In this document: piece after piece, positions 1-9,027 of the stretch
Layout of the letters: each line of letters begins with the position of its first letter
Numbering within the stretch: the stretch's first letter is position 1
Assembly: GCA_017656295.1 (NCBI GenBank)
Contig: JACDOC010000009.1
Location: forward strand, 1 to 64,000
Source of the DNA: Bacillus sp. (in: firmicutes)
GTDB lineage: Bacteria; Bacillota; Bacilli; Bacillales; JACDOC01
DNA length: 64,000 nt
Direction: 5' to 3'
Position numbers and translations under genes: made by a program
Notes under the pieces: model-generated
The model's input: the letters and a program-made list of their open reading frames with translations, nothing else
Told to the model about the DNA's origin: nothing
Database searches by the model: none

Positions 1-75
1 GCGGAAGTAGTTCAGTGGTAGAACACCACCTTGCCAAGGTGGGGGTCGCGGGTTCGAATCCCGTCTTCCGCTCCA
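1..75 (+). tRNA. tRNA-Gly (anticodon GCC)
   Basis: Complete cloverleaf: acceptor stem GCGGAAG (1-7) pairs with CTTCCGC (65-71), anticodon loop TTGCCAA gives GCC, the T arm carries GGTTCGAATCC, and CCA is encoded (73-75). The window begins exactly at its first base and no promoter is visible, so it is probably the tail of a longer rRNA/tRNA operon. Confidence 0.97.
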
Positions 76-85
76 AACAATATAA

Positions 86-159
<74 letters not shown>

Positions 160-175
160 ACATACATAAAACGGC

Positions 176-203
176 AACTTCCATGAAAAATGGAAGTTTT
201 TTT
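176..203 (+). terminator. tRNA operon terminator 1
   Basis: Nine-bp stem AACTTCCAT/ATGGAAGTT with loop GAAAA, followed by a T run. It lies 17 nt after tRNA-Cys. Confidence 0.85.
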
Positions 204-220
204 ATTTTATCATAAAATTA

Positions 221-255
221 AAAGCATTTACGAAATAGCATCGTAAATGCTTTTT
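221..255 (+). terminator. tRNA operon terminator 2
   Basis: Second hairpin, AAGCATTTACGA pairing with TCGTAAATGCTT (12 bp) and followed by TTTTTT. A double terminator is typical of strongly expressed stable-RNA operons. Confidence 0.85.
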
Positions 256-383
256 TACATACTTGAAACAACATTACAAATGATTACATATAAATTTGAC
301 CAATTGTTGTCCAAAATTCTGCTTTAACATACCCTCAATTTAAACTATAATATCATTATCATGAAAAGGTATGGTGTACTTAT

Positions 384-540
384 TTGAGAAAAAATATTTT
401 ATGGGAAAAATATAGTATTTATGAGTAAAAATGACGAAATTATGAGCAAAATTATGAAATTTATGGGAAATGTTTGCTCAGTTATGAGAAAAAACTTAAA
501 ATTTAAGAGTAAAAATACTAATTTATGAGCAAATCAGCGT
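384..540 (+). repeat. Array of degenerate 20-21 bp repeats (array 1)
   Basis: The stretch between the tRNA operon and the first acetyltransferase gene is a tandem array of degenerate units of the form (A/T)TGAGNAAAA followed by about 11 AT-rich bases. Unit starts are 384, 401, 421, 442, 463, 484, 505 and 525, that is steps of 20-21 nt after the first. No open reading frame explains it. A-tracts recurring every two helical turns would be expected to curve the DNA (inference). Related arrays lie at 15820, 17438 and 60639. Confidence 0.75.
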
Positions 541-599
541 ACAAAATCGTAAATCAATTTCCATATGTGACTCTCTTTTCATAGACTAGGGTGAGATCT

Positions 600-1118
600 A
601 TGTATCACATAAGACAAGAAACGGCACAAGATTGTATGGCCATTAAAGAAGTTAATAACCTAGCTTTTGGACGGAATAATGAATCCCAATTGATTGAGGA
701 ACTTAGAAAATCCAGATCTTTTATTCCTCAGCTCTCATTAGTTACTGAAACGGATACACGTGAAATTATAGGACATATTTTATTTAGTGAGATTTCTATT
801 GAAACCAAAAATGGATCTATTCCATCTTTAGCTTTAGCTCCAATGGCAGTTAAACCGAGTTATCAAAAAAAAGGCGTAGGTTCTGCGTTAATAAAAGAAG
901 GATTAAAGCGATGTAAGGAATTAGGATACCATTCGGTTATTGTCTTAGGTCACCCTGAATATTACTCAAAGTTTGGTTTTATAAAGGCAAGTACAAAAGG
1001 GATCTTTCCACCATTTGACGTTCCAGATGAGGCGTTTATGGTTTATGAACTACAACCCAATGCATTTAAAGGAATTCAGGGGACTGTGAGGTATCCAGAA
1101 CCTTTTCTTAATGTCTAA
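600..1118 (+). CDS. GNAT family N-acetyltransferase
   Basis: A 172-residue protein that would transfer an acetyl group from acetyl-CoA to an unknown amine. The acetyl-CoA binding motif A is visible as LAPMAVKPSYQKKGVGSALI (about residues 84-103), preceded by the usual beta strands; the ending GHPEYYSKFGFIKAS is typical of the YhbS-like group of GNATs. The ATG at 600 is chosen over the in-frame GTG at 591 because AGGGTGAG (588-595) overlaps the GTG and is well spaced from the ATG. Substrate unknown. It stands alone between a repeat array and decayed DNA. Confidence 0.85.
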   Translation: MYHIRQETAQDCMAIKEVNNLAFGRNNESQLIEELRKSRSFIPQLSLVTETDTREIIGHILFSEISIETKNGSIPSLALAPMAVKPSYQKKGVGSALIKEGLKRCKELGYHSVIVLGHPEYYSKFGFIKASTKGIFPPFDVPDEAFMVYELQPNAFKGIQGTVRYPEPFLNV

Positions 1119-1278
1119 TGAATTTATGGACAGAGTGGCTAAAAATTGTTTGAAAAAGCTGATTATAGAAGTGAAATCAATTTTACTTTGATTGATTATA
1201 GTTGACGATATTTTAAAACTGTTTAAAACTGTGATTTGATATTTCTTGTTAGTTCCCATGAATTGAATAAGCTGAATT

Positions 1279-1316
1279 GCCGATGTGGCGGTATTGGTAG
1301 ACGCGCATGACTCAAA
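1279..1316 (+). pseudogene. tRNA-Leu 5'-half fragment
   Basis: These 38 nt match the first 38 nt of the intact tRNA-Leu at 3123 with three differences, from the acceptor 5' strand through the D arm into the anticodon loop (ACTCAAA), then similarity stops. The 3' half is absent, so it cannot fold as a tRNA. It marks an old duplication or recombination at a tRNA gene. The rest of 1119-1619 shows no gene that I can support. Confidence 0.85.
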
Positions 1317-1619
1317 TAGCTTTTTGCGTATCCACCAAACGTTGAATTTAACATGTATATCAGTTAAGAATAGTACGCTACGACAATTACGCAACTCTTT
1401 CTGTTTCAACTTCGCAAATTTGTTAATGCAAGGTTAGAAAACGGAAAGGGGTTTTTTATTTTGTTCAGAAGTTGAACTATAGGAGATAAATCAATTTTTT
1501 GGCTTCAGAGAAGCATTAAAATCTTTATTTACATAAAAATGGATAAAATAAGGAAAACTAAGGTAAGGAATTTTATACAAATAAAAATTATTTAAATGGT
1601 AAGAATGTAAGGAGATAGT

Positions 1620-2039
1620 ATGAGAAATATTGCTGCTTTATTTTCCATTCTTATGCCCGGATTCGGACAAATTTATAATGGTCAGTTCTTGAAAGGTGTC
1701 TTCTTTTTAATAGTTGAACACTTTGATAATATATTTGGACATATAAACCATGCCATTTATCTTGATTTTAATGGATTCCACCAACAGGCTATAGATGTGA
1801 CAAATTTTCAATTCATGTTATTTTACCCTGGATTTTATGTTTATGTAGTATGGGATGCTTGGTATTATGCAAAACCTAATGCTGACAAGTCAAAGACCGC
1901 TATTCCATTTATCATTGCCGGTTTCCTGGGAGAGTTGAGTGCAATATATGCACCGAAACTAGCCATCCCCACTTTAACCGTAGGATTGGTAATGATTATT
2001 CCTATGCTTTGTGGAATGTTCATATTTAGGAACCAATAA
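1620..2039 (+). CDS. Small membrane protein, TM2-like
   Basis: A 139-residue, mostly hydrophobic protein with about four membrane segments. The N-terminus IAALFSILMPGFGQIYNGQF has the proline-glycine turn and GQ(I/F)YNGQ motif typical of TM2-domain and related small membrane proteins. A good AAGGAG lies 6 nt before the ATG. Function unknown. Flanked by the tRNA-Leu fragment and the next membrane-protein gene, both in a probably transferred segment. Confidence 0.6.
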   Translation: MRNIAALFSILMPGFGQIYNGQFLKGVFFLIVEHFDNIFGHINHAIYLDFNGFHQQAIDVTNFQFMLFYPGFYVYVVWDAWYYAKPNADKSKTAIPFIIAGFLGELSAIYAPKLAIPTLTVGLVMIIPMLCGMFIFRNQ

Positions 2040-2197
2040 AGATATGGCCCAAATTCAATTTATGAAACTAAAGAAGCTATTTGTAGATTTTTTTCAATGA
2101 GATAGATGAAAAATGTATTTTGGAGAGATTTACTCGGAAATGCCTTCAGATATACGGTTGGAAGAAAAAATTTAACGATGGGAGAATACATGATTCA

Positions 2198-2668
2198 ATG
2201 GACAGAATATTATTGTGGTGTTTATTAATCATTGGAATTGGATTATTTATTTTCAGTTTAAGAAAACCACTCCTTATGAAAAACACGATTTTAATTTTCT
2301 TAATGAAAGCTTATTTTTCATCATTTATTGGGGTTGTTGTTGTAGAAGAAAAAATGGTTGAATACCCTGTAAGGTTTTTAAGTAAATATTTCGATGCAAG
2401 TCTTCTTTTTGAATATATTCTTTATCCCATTATGTGTGTTTACTTCTATCAAACAACTGTACATTCAAGATTTCTAGGCATTGTTCTACAATGTGCATTG
2501 TATACCGCTGGATTAACGATAATTGAGGTCATTTGTGAAAAATATACCGATTTAATTACATACCATTCATGGACCTGGATGCACTCGTACGTAACCATCT
2601 TTCTTTTATCTCTTACAGTACGTCTCCTTTTGCAATTGATAAATAAAATAGAAATATCAAAGGTATAA
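2198..2668 (+). CDS. CBO0543-like membrane protein
   Basis: Hydrophobic protein of about 156 residues with four to five membrane segments and the pattern EYPVRFLSKYFDASLLFEY, followed later by ICEKYTDLITYHSWTWMHSY, which I associate with the CBO0543 family of uncharacterised Firmicute membrane proteins. The start is uncertain: in-frame options are TTG 2120 and ATG 2198. The only good Shine-Dalgarno (GGGAG, 2180-2184) is best spaced for an ATG at 2190 in another frame, so a frameshift near the 5' end is possible. The following 2669-2999 holds no gene I can support. Confidence 0.5.
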   Translation: MDRILLWCLLIIGIGLFIFSLRKPLLMKNTILIFLMKAYFSSFIGVVVVEEKMVEYPVRFLSKYFDASLLFEYILYPIMCVYFYQTTVHSRFLGIVLQCALYTAGLTIIEVICEKYTDLITYHSWTWMHSYVTIFLLSLTVRLLLQLINKIEISKV

Positions 2669-2999
2669 TGGTTCATTAAACCGAAACTGTGTGATTTCAG
2701 ATTTTTAATTCTTTCTGTTTAACATAAAAAGTGATGCTACCGAAGTGATTGCGTTCAGTAACCAATGTTTGTTAGATTTTTCTTGAGGCCACGGTTTCCC
2801 TCAAGTATAACTAATGTTACTGTTAATCTAATTAATGATTTAATCCTTCACCTTGAATGGTTGAAAAATGAACAAATATAACATTTCTGCCGTCAACATA
2901 GGTTGTTCTCATCTCAAGTCATAAAACTTATGCATAAGTTCCCTTGAAATAAAAACAAGGATTGCTGCCCAAAATTTAGGTGATAGATTAAAAAACAGA

Positions 3000-3028
3000 T
3001 TGACTTACGTTTGCGTCCGTGTTATATT
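3000..3028 (+). promoter_or_regulatory. Sigma-A promoter of tRNA-Leu
   Basis: TTGACT (3000-3005), 17-nt spacer, TATATT (3023-3028). It lies about 95 nt before the tRNA, so this tRNA is transcribed on its own and not from the Gly-Cys operon. Confidence 0.75.
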
Positions 3029-3122
3029 ATTCATTGTCGACAGACACGCACGACTTGTAGTAACATACCTTGAAAAGTGATCGTCTAACTGAATAATTCG
3101 TTGTTAATACCAACAAAAACGT

Positions 3123-3205
3123 GCCGATGTGGCGGAATTGGCAGACGCGCACGACTCAAAATCGTGTTCCCTTGTGGAGTGTGGGTTCGACTCCCACCAT
3201 CGGCA
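3123..3205 (+). tRNA. tRNA-Leu (anticodon CAA)
   Basis: Class II tRNA of 83 nt with a long variable arm. Acceptor GCCGATG (3123-3129) pairs with CATCGGC (3198-3204), the anticodon stem CACGA/TCGTG encloses loop CTCAAAA, giving CAA, and the T arm is GTGGGTTCGACTCCCAC. CCA is not encoded, unlike the other tRNAs here. It is followed by a terminator and then a truncated integrase gene, the usual layout of an element integrated at a tRNA. Confidence 0.96.
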
Positions 3206-3233
3206 TCGAAAATAGGGAAAAGGTTTTAGGATC

Positions 3234-3266
3234 AAGGGTTCTCACAAACGTGGGAACCCTTTTTTT
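3234..3266 (+). terminator. tRNA-Leu terminator
   Basis: AAGGGTTCTCAC pairs with GTGGGAACCCTT (with one mismatch), followed by a T run. Confidence 0.85.
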
Positions 3267-3334
3267 ATACCGAATACGATTCAAGAAGGAAAAATCGTGT
3301 GCGTACAATCGTGTTCGGTGAGGTGAAATGAACA

Positions 3335-3817
3335 GTGAAAAGAATGGAAAATGAGAGAAAATTGCAGAGAAAGAGCAAGAGGGAGAGACGAGGAGAGCTG
3401 AGTCCTGAAAAGCTATTGCTAATATCTGACGACATCGTGGAAATTGAATACACGTTCGATGAATTGTTAGAGATATTTATTGAGGATTGCGAATTGAGGA
3501 ATTTAAGAGAACATACGATTAAATATTACCGCAGTGAGCTAAATGCATTTGTAAAACTACTAAAAGAACAAGAAATCGAATTACGTGTAGGTGAATGGAC
3601 AGGAGAAACCATTAAGCGAAATGTCATTATGTACATGAAAGAAAAAGGTCTCAAGACAGTCAATATCAATTCTCGTTTGAGAGCAGTGAGGGCGTTTTTT
3701 AACTTTTTAGAAAGGCGAAATCTCATAAAAAGCAATCCGATGAAAGACATCAAATTGCTGAGGAAAGAAAATGGATGCTTTACTTCAATAAGGAGTAAAG
3801 TCTTTTTATTGTACTAA
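3335..3817 (+). pseudogene. Truncated tyrosine recombinase (integrase), N-terminal half
   Basis: A 160-residue product. Residues about 40-140 look like the SAM-like core-binding domain of phage and conjugative-element integrases (LEIFIEDCELRNLREHTIKY then NSRLRAVRAFFNFLERRNLI and NPMKDIKLL). The catalytic domain with its Arg-His-Arg-Tyr residues is absent: the frame ends after an unrelated tail. It therefore cannot recombine DNA. Its place just after tRNA-Leu marks it as the relic of an element that used this tRNA as attachment site. GTG start with GAGGTG about 10 nt upstream. Confidence 0.8.
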
Positions 3818-3943
3818 TAGGCAGGGTAATTAAATAATCCAACCTATTCATTTGTACAATTTATCCAATCGTTCCGTATGTAATTGGTAAAATAGAGTTG
3901 TTTAGCAAATAAAGAACAATAGAGAAATTGAGGTGTTTATTTC

Positions 3944-4810
3944 ATGTGGAGCCAAACACGATTTCAAATGCATAGATTGAATAAAAAAGATACACCTGAA
4001 CTTATTGCTCTTTCAGCATCGGTTGATTGGGATTATGATGAACAAGAAATCAATACAATCATGTCGGTAGGTATAGTATATGGACATAAAAATGAACAAG
4101 GAGATATTATTTCCAGTGCAGCTATTATTCCTTATGACAATAAGTTGGCTTCTATCGGAATGGTAATTGTTAACGAAAACTACAGAGGGAATGGGTTAGG
4201 CAAGGAGCTGACTCAGGCTTGTATCAACTCAGTACCTAATGAAACGACTATTATGCTAATTGCTACTAAAGAGGGAAAACCCCTGTATGAAAAATTAGGA
4301 TTTCAAACGGTTACTTATGTACATAAGTTTTTAAGTGACAACTATATGCCTCTTTACTCAGACCACGAAAATAAAGAATACGAAATAATTCCATTAACTG
4401 ATTCCCACTTCTCTCAAGTTCAAGAGCTGGACCAATCCGCGATTGGCGCTGACAGAAGCTCGTTTCTTAAATTTAGAATCCAACAAGCTAAACAAGGAGT
4501 AGTAGTTAGAAATAATAATGGGGATATAGTGGGGTATGGATTGAGTATTGAAGGGCCAATTAATTTAATACTTGGACCTATTGTAGCAATTAACGATGAT
4601 GTAGCAACATACATCATAGAACACCTTGCAAGAGGATACCAAGGGAAGTTAAGAATTGATGTACCAGACGGACAGGAATCATTCATCACGTATTTAGAGA
4701 AATGTGGATTTAATAAAGTGAACCAACCTCCTGTAATGGTCAAAAATTCAATCCAATTGCCACCAAGAAATGATACACTCTATGGTATCGCTGCTCAGAT
4801 TTTTGGTTAA
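3944..4810 (+). CDS. Two-domain GNAT acetyltransferase
   Basis: A 288-residue protein with an N-terminal GNAT fold: IGMVIVNENYRGNGLGKELT (about residues 68-87) is the acetyl-CoA binding motif, followed by LYEKLGFQTV. The C-terminal half (about 145-280) resembles the second GNAT-like domain seen in YitI-type acetyltransferases. GAGGTG lies 9-15 nt before the ATG. Substrate unknown. Its stop abuts the decayed helicase relic. Typical of the accessory acetyltransferases in this region. Confidence 0.8.
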   Translation: MWSQTRFQMHRLNKKDTPELIALSASVDWDYDEQEINTIMSVGIVYGHKNEQGDIISSAAIIPYDNKLASIGMVIVNENYRGNGLGKELTQACINSVPNETTIMLIATKEGKPLYEKLGFQTVTYVHKFLSDNYMPLYSDHENKEYEIIPLTDSHFSQVQELDQSAIGADRSSFLKFRIQQAKQGVVVRNNNGDIVGYGLSIEGPINLILGPIVAINDDVATYIIEHLARGYQGKLRIDVPDGQESFITYLEKCGFNKVNQPPVMVKNSIQLPPRNDTLYGIAAQIFG

Positions 4811-6175
4811 GGTAGTAGGCAATCCTATGTCACTAAACAATTTTAAAAAGGGATGTATTGTAATTGTAAATCATAATAATAAGCAGGAAGTGGAACCATA
4901 TGTTCCTTATCATCAGATAGTTATTATCACACATTCACGATTAGACACTCTTTTTTTAGGATATGGGAACCTTCAAACATATAAGGGTGGGAACAGTATC
5001 GAACTGATGGATGGAGTATATATGAAAAATTAAACGAAAAAAACTTTGTCTGTAAGCGGCATAGATTGTTAATTATTGATGAAAAACCTTCTTTGTGAAT
5101 AGTAGTGTATTTGATATTGATGACACTGATAATGTTTTGAAATGGTTCAATGATTTAGCGGAACCATTAGTACTGAATGTGTATGAATCTCAAATGTACA
5201 AAAGCTATATCACGACATTGGTTGCAAGGCAGTTAGCAGAGAATCAATCAAGTGTAACAACATCTCTCATTGATGAAAATGACAATTCTATACATACGAA
5301 AAAACTTAAAGAGACAATACTAAAATGAAAAGTCATGAGGATAATAAATCGAAAAACGAGTCTTTAAAACAAATAAAGCATTTTGAAAAATTGCTTAAAG
5401 AAGATGGGGCAGGAAGAATCGATGACTATCAAATTAGAAAAAAAGTAGGAAGGAAGATTATTGTATCCGAAAGAATTGATTATTCTAAATTAGGCCTGAA
5501 CATACTTGTACTCGATGGAACAGCAGAATTAACCTTTCAACAATACAAAGGATTTAAATTTAAAAAAGTGCAAAATTATAATGATCGAAAGTTATTTGAG
5601 GAGAAATCGAATGTGGCAACCAAACCCCAATAAACTTATTGAACACGACGGGGAAAAATGAATTAAAAGACCGAAAAGCATTATATTTGACTAGCTTACC
5701 TAAAATGAATGCAGATCATTATAAAAAGATTGCTATTGCCTTTTACGGAAATGATGTTGATATATCGATGAGTTCGGATAATGCAGAAATACTCCAAATG
5801 ATACATAGAACAGCACTAAGAAAGATTACGTCTAACGATGAAATACATATCTTTGTAGCATACGATGATGAGGATATTGATAAATTGATGAAAAAGCCTA
5901 GCGGAGCTACAATATCTATACTATCTGAAACACTCAATAGATGGTACTTCAAGGAACAAGCTCATATACATACATATCGTGTTCAAGATGAATCACTATA
6001 TAAACGTGGTGAAACAATACTAGACTTTGCAGAACAAATTGATCGATGGATAAAAATGAATGTGACTTTTTTCAATGATCTTCCTAAACCAATATCACAT
6101 ATTGATAAAGGTAAAAATGGCATAGGTGAAAAATTCCGTAATTGGCTAAAGAGAAGTCTTTTAGAAAAGGGATAA
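4811..6175 (+). pseudogene. Frameshifted helicase-like gene (mobile-element remnant)
   Basis: No single frame is open, but fragments in shifting frames read as one protein. In order: VIITHSRLDTLFLGYG (about 4917-4970, motif Ia-like), RLLIIDEKPS in another frame (DE-box, motif II, 5072-5092), FFVNSSVFDIDD in a third frame from 5089, ILVLDGTAEL (about 5500-5530), then ILQMIHRTALRK (motif VI-like, about 5787-5824) with the C-terminus to 6175. The pieces overlap or abut at 5033, 5092, 5325-5328 and about 5630. At 5611 an ATG with a strong GAGGAG starts only 16 codons before a frame break. The N-terminal Walker A part is missing. Helicase assignment is inference from motif order. Confidence 0.6.
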
Positions 6176-6500
6176 TAGCATAGATTGTTGAATTCTGTAA
6201 GATAGGTTATGGATATATGTTACAAAAGTTGTTGCAGGGTTTGATGTAAAAGCTATCAAATTGTTAGCTGTATTTGATAATAAGTGTCACCCGCATCCTC
6301 CCTCCCCTTTTCATGTTTATAAAATGATGTTTATCCAATGCGAAATAATTGGTGGTCAAACCAATGGAAGGCATAGAAACAAGTGCAGTTGAGTTCTTTG
6401 CTGAAAACGAACTACCACCGTTACCAATAGTTCGGAATACAAAAAACACAATTGAGATGGCTTTTAGCATTTTAATAACTTCCCACCCTCTGGTTCAACT
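6176..6500. other. Gene-poor spacer
   Basis: AT-rich DNA after the helicase relic. Both strands contain short open stretches (for example 6264-6470 on the minus strand) but neither gives a protein I recognise. Confidence 0.4.
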
Positions 6501-6634
6501 ACCATGGAAGAACGAATAAACTTCCATCATCTATGATGCCGCGAAGCGAGGCATGGTGGCTAACATGTTCGAGAATTCATTATCGGTGGTATAGGAAGCC
6601 GTTTTTCTTATTCAACAAACGGGACAGGATAGTT
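6501..6634 (+). repeat. Cassette-boundary-like repeat R1
   Basis: Two partial copies of a motif shared with R2 and R3: one at about 6501-6562 (CCATGGAAGAACGAATAAAC ... CATGGTGGCTAAC) and one at about 6576-6634 (TTCATTATCGGTGG ... CGGGACAGGATAGT). It lies directly before the phosphotransferase gene. Confidence 0.65.
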
Positions 6635-6669
6635 TAATAAGGCATTATTTGATGGAAGGCGGAGAAATT

Positions 6670-7533
6670 ATGGACATTCAAGAGATAATTAAAGAATTAG
6701 TCAATAAAAAAATCATTCATTCAAATACCATTGAGTATAAACAGTTAAATGGAGGAACTATAAGTAATTTATACCTTCTTGGTAACAGTGATAACGCCAA
6801 ATATGTCGTTAAGTTGAATGAACCGCAAGTTCTTGAATCAGAGGCATATTTTCTTGACTTTTATAAGGACGTAAATCTATTACCTAAACTTCTGTATGTT
6901 GGGCAATCATATAATTACATAGTTTATTCATTCATTTCTGGTTCTACAAACTATGTTAGAAAAAATAAAAAGGAAATACTTAAGGCGCTTGTGCAACGCC
7001 TTATAAATAATTATAAGACCGTTCCTCATTCCGTTGGCTGGGGATGGGCAAATGAACCAACAGATTCGTGGCAAGGTTTTCTTTTGAATAGGGTTATTGA
7101 AGCAAATAAGATTTTAGATTCACACTTAGAAAAAGATGATTTAAATATTGTACTTGAACTTGTGAAAAGTCCAAATAGAAATAGTTTTAACAGAGAACCA
7201 TTTTTATTACATGGGGATTGTGGTGTACATAATTTTATTTTTAATGAGGGACAGTTATGTGGGGTGATTGATCCAACTCCTGTTTTTGGAGAACCCCTTT
7301 ATGATTTAATCTATGCGTTTTGTTCTTCACCAGATGATTTAACTAAAGAAACGATAAATTCAGCAGCAAGTCATTTGATAATTAAAGGGAACAAAAGTGA
7401 ACAACTATTATATGAAGAAGTGCTTATTGGGTTATATCTCAGATTAGCAACATGTATTAGACATCATCCAAATGATTTAGAGGACTATCTAAAAGCTTGG
7501 AACTACTGGAAGAACATAATCAAAGACACATGA
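6670..7533 (+). CDS. APH-family phosphotransferase
   Basis: A 287-residue kinase-like protein. LLHGDCGVHNFIFNEG (about residues 180-195) is the catalytic loop of aminoglycoside/choline-kinase-type phosphotransferases, with Asp and Asn in HGDxxxxN, and GVIDPTPVFGEPLYDL supplies the metal-binding Asp. Usual roles are phosphorylation of an antibiotic or a small-molecule alcohol; the substrate cannot be told from sequence. ATG 6670 is chosen over upstream TTG 6649 and ATG 6652 because GGAG (6661-6664) lies 5 nt before it. Flanked by the repeats R1 and R2, like a single-gene cassette. Confidence 0.75.
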   Translation: MDIQEIIKELVNKKIIHSNTIEYKQLNGGTISNLYLLGNSDNAKYVVKLNEPQVLESEAYFLDFYKDVNLLPKLLYVGQSYNYIVYSFISGSTNYVRKNKKEILKALVQRLINNYKTVPHSVGWGWANEPTDSWQGFLLNRVIEANKILDSHLEKDDLNIVLELVKSPNRNSFNREPFLLHGDCGVHNFIFNEGQLCGVIDPTPVFGEPLYDLIYAFCSSPDDLTKETINSAASHLIIKGNKSEQLLYEEVLIGLYLRLATCIRHHPNDLEDYLKAWNYWKNIIKDT

Positions 7534-7574
7534 TTTTAGTTTTTATTGCTTACTCAGCTATCCTGAAAATTAGT

Positions 7575-7697
7575 ATTTTCATCCTCCTGATGGTGCCGTA
7601 TAGATGCCGAATGGTTGTCTCCCATGGAAGAATAAAATTTCATTATCTGTGGTGAAGCCCGTTTCATGGTTGGCTAGGGGCAGGATAGTGGAAGAAG
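7575..7697 (+). repeat. Cassette-boundary-like repeat R2
   Basis: The best-preserved copy is at 7620-7690: CCCATGGAAGAATAAAATTT, then CATTATCTGTGGTGAAGC, CCGTTTCATGGTTGGCTA and GGGGCAGGATAGTG. A weaker partial copy seems to precede it (about 7575-7618). Confidence 0.7.
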
Positions 7698-7728
7698 GAA
7701 ATTGTTTTTTGGATGGAGATTAAAAAGT

Positions 7729-8280
7729 ATGTATGGGGTTATAGCTTTATTCGATGAAAAGACAGAACAAATTATTAAAGATATATGGAAAGAGTTGAGT
7801 GAAAAATCAATTTCCTTTTATGCAGAGGAAGTGGAGGATAGAAGACCACACATTACAATAGCCAGTTACAATGATTTAAATAAAAGCGAATTTATAAGGC
7901 TAATGGATAAATTATATGATGATAAAACTAATGTCGATATTACATTTAGTTCAATAGGCTCATTTTTAAGTTCTGGAACCTTATTTTTCTTACCAACTGT
8001 AACAACAGAACTGATTGAATTTCATTTTAATCACCATGAATACTTTAAAGAGTTCAATGATAATCCCAATTCGTTGTATTTGCCTGGCAAATGGATACCT
8101 CATTGCACTATTGCAAATAGGCTATCTCATGAGAAATTAACCGAGGCATTCAGTTATTGCTCAAAAAGAAATGGAACTATACATGGGAAGATAAATAAGA
8201 TTGCTTTAATTGAGTTAGTTTATGAAAATAACAAATGTGTCAAAGCTCCTATCATATATTCAAAGACGTTAAAGGGATAA
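7729..8280 (+). CDS. 2'-5' RNA ligase / 2H phosphoesterase family protein
   Basis: A 183-residue protein with the two HxT motifs that define 2H phosphoesterases: PHITIAS (about residue 38) and PHCTIAN (about residue 126), spaced as expected for one catalytic centre. Members cleave or ligate cyclic phosphates on RNA or nucleotides; the physiological role of short bacterial versions is often unclear. ATG 7729 follows GGAG (7715-7718); an upstream TTG at 7702 lacks a ribosome binding site. It lies between repeat R2 and a broken acetyltransferase gene. Confidence 0.8.
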   Translation: MYGVIALFDEKTEQIIKDIWKELSEKSISFYAEEVEDRRPHITIASYNDLNKSEFIRLMDKLYDDKTNVDITFSSIGSFLSSGTLFFLPTVTTELIEFHFNHHEYFKEFNDNPNSLYLPGKWIPHCTIANRLSHEKLTEAFSYCSKRNGTIHGKINKIALIELVYENNKCVKAPIIYSKTLKG

Positions 8281-8415
8281 TAGTTCTCATCTTACTCAAC
8301 TTAATGGGTATCTTATCTTAGTTAAAGAAGACATATAAAAGGACAAAAAAAACTGATAATAACTGATTTATTGTTAACCAACGCTTTTACATATTGAAAA
8401 AGGGGGGGAGACCGA

Positions 8416-8880
8416 GTGAATATACGTCAAGCTATTCAACACGATATTGAAGCATTACAAACACTAAGCATGCAAAATCATGAATTTCATCTGGAACAAT
8501 CGCCTGATTTCTTTAAAAAGATAGATAAATTGTAAGGAATCTGATTGGCAAGGCTTTATAGAAAACAGCTCATGCTGTGTTTTAGTGATTGAGGACGCTC
8601 TAATGTAATAGGTTTTGCATTAATCCGTTTAATAAATACAAATGTCGCACCTCATTTACGGGAAAAGCGAACTGCTTTTATCTCAGACTTCTGTATCCAT
8701 CAAAACTGGCGTGGAAGAGGACTTGGCAAAAAGTTGTTTCAAGCTTGCGAGGAATGGGCCAGGGAACAAAATGCGGAAGAATTAGGATTAAATGTATGGT
8801 CATTTAATAATCATGCTATTCAGTTATATGAAGCTATGGGTATGAGAGATATTTACCGTCAAATGCGCAAACCATTATAA
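8416..8880 (+). pseudogene. Frameshifted GNAT acetyltransferase
   Basis: Reads as a GNAT of about 155 residues broken by two frameshifts. The first frame gives VNIRQAIQHDIEALQTLSMQ and ends at TAA near 8533. The continuation SDWQGFIENSS is in the next frame, and a second shift near 8605 restores NVIGFALIRLI, then FISDFCIHQNWRGRGLGKKL (acetyl-CoA motif) and LYEAMGMRDIYRQMRKPL to the stop at 8880. A G run (AGGGGGGGAG) precedes the GTG start. Confidence 0.8.
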
Positions 8881-8886
8881 TTTTAG

Positions 8887-9015
8887 GTCAACTTCCAAAT
8901 TCAATTGACGAGTGTATACTTTAGTAACTCATCTCATATGCCGCACCATGAGGAACCGGAATTATTTGCAGAAACCATTAAAATGTTTGTAAACAGAAAC
9001 GCTCCTTTACAGTAG
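8887..9015 (+). pseudogene. C-terminal remnant of an alpha/beta hydrolase
   Basis: A 42-codon stretch without a start, containing VYFSNSSHMPHHEEPELFAE and ending FVNRNAPLQ. The S(S/G)H-(M)P-x-EEP-x-x-F pattern matches the C-terminal catalytic-His region of proline-iminopeptidase-like hydrolases. The rest of the gene is absent. Confidence 0.55.
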
Positions 9016-9027
9016 TAATTAAACTCC

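Noticed and set aside
384-540. The 21-bp arrays as CRISPR arrays.
   Set aside because: Units are degenerate, the period is too short for a repeat plus spacer, and there is no constant repeat.
1050-1409. 119-codon minus-strand frame covering the tRNA-Leu fragment.
   Set aside because: It runs antisense through the end of the acetyltransferase gene and the tRNA relic and has no coding character.
2106-2228. 40-codon frame upstream of and overlapping the CBO0543-like gene.
   Set aside because: No recognisable product; it may only reflect a frameshift at the 5' end of the neighbouring gene.
6264-6470. 68-codon minus-strand frame.
   Set aside because: No recognisable family, an equally open plus-strand reading exists over the same bases, and the neighbourhood is decayed DNA.
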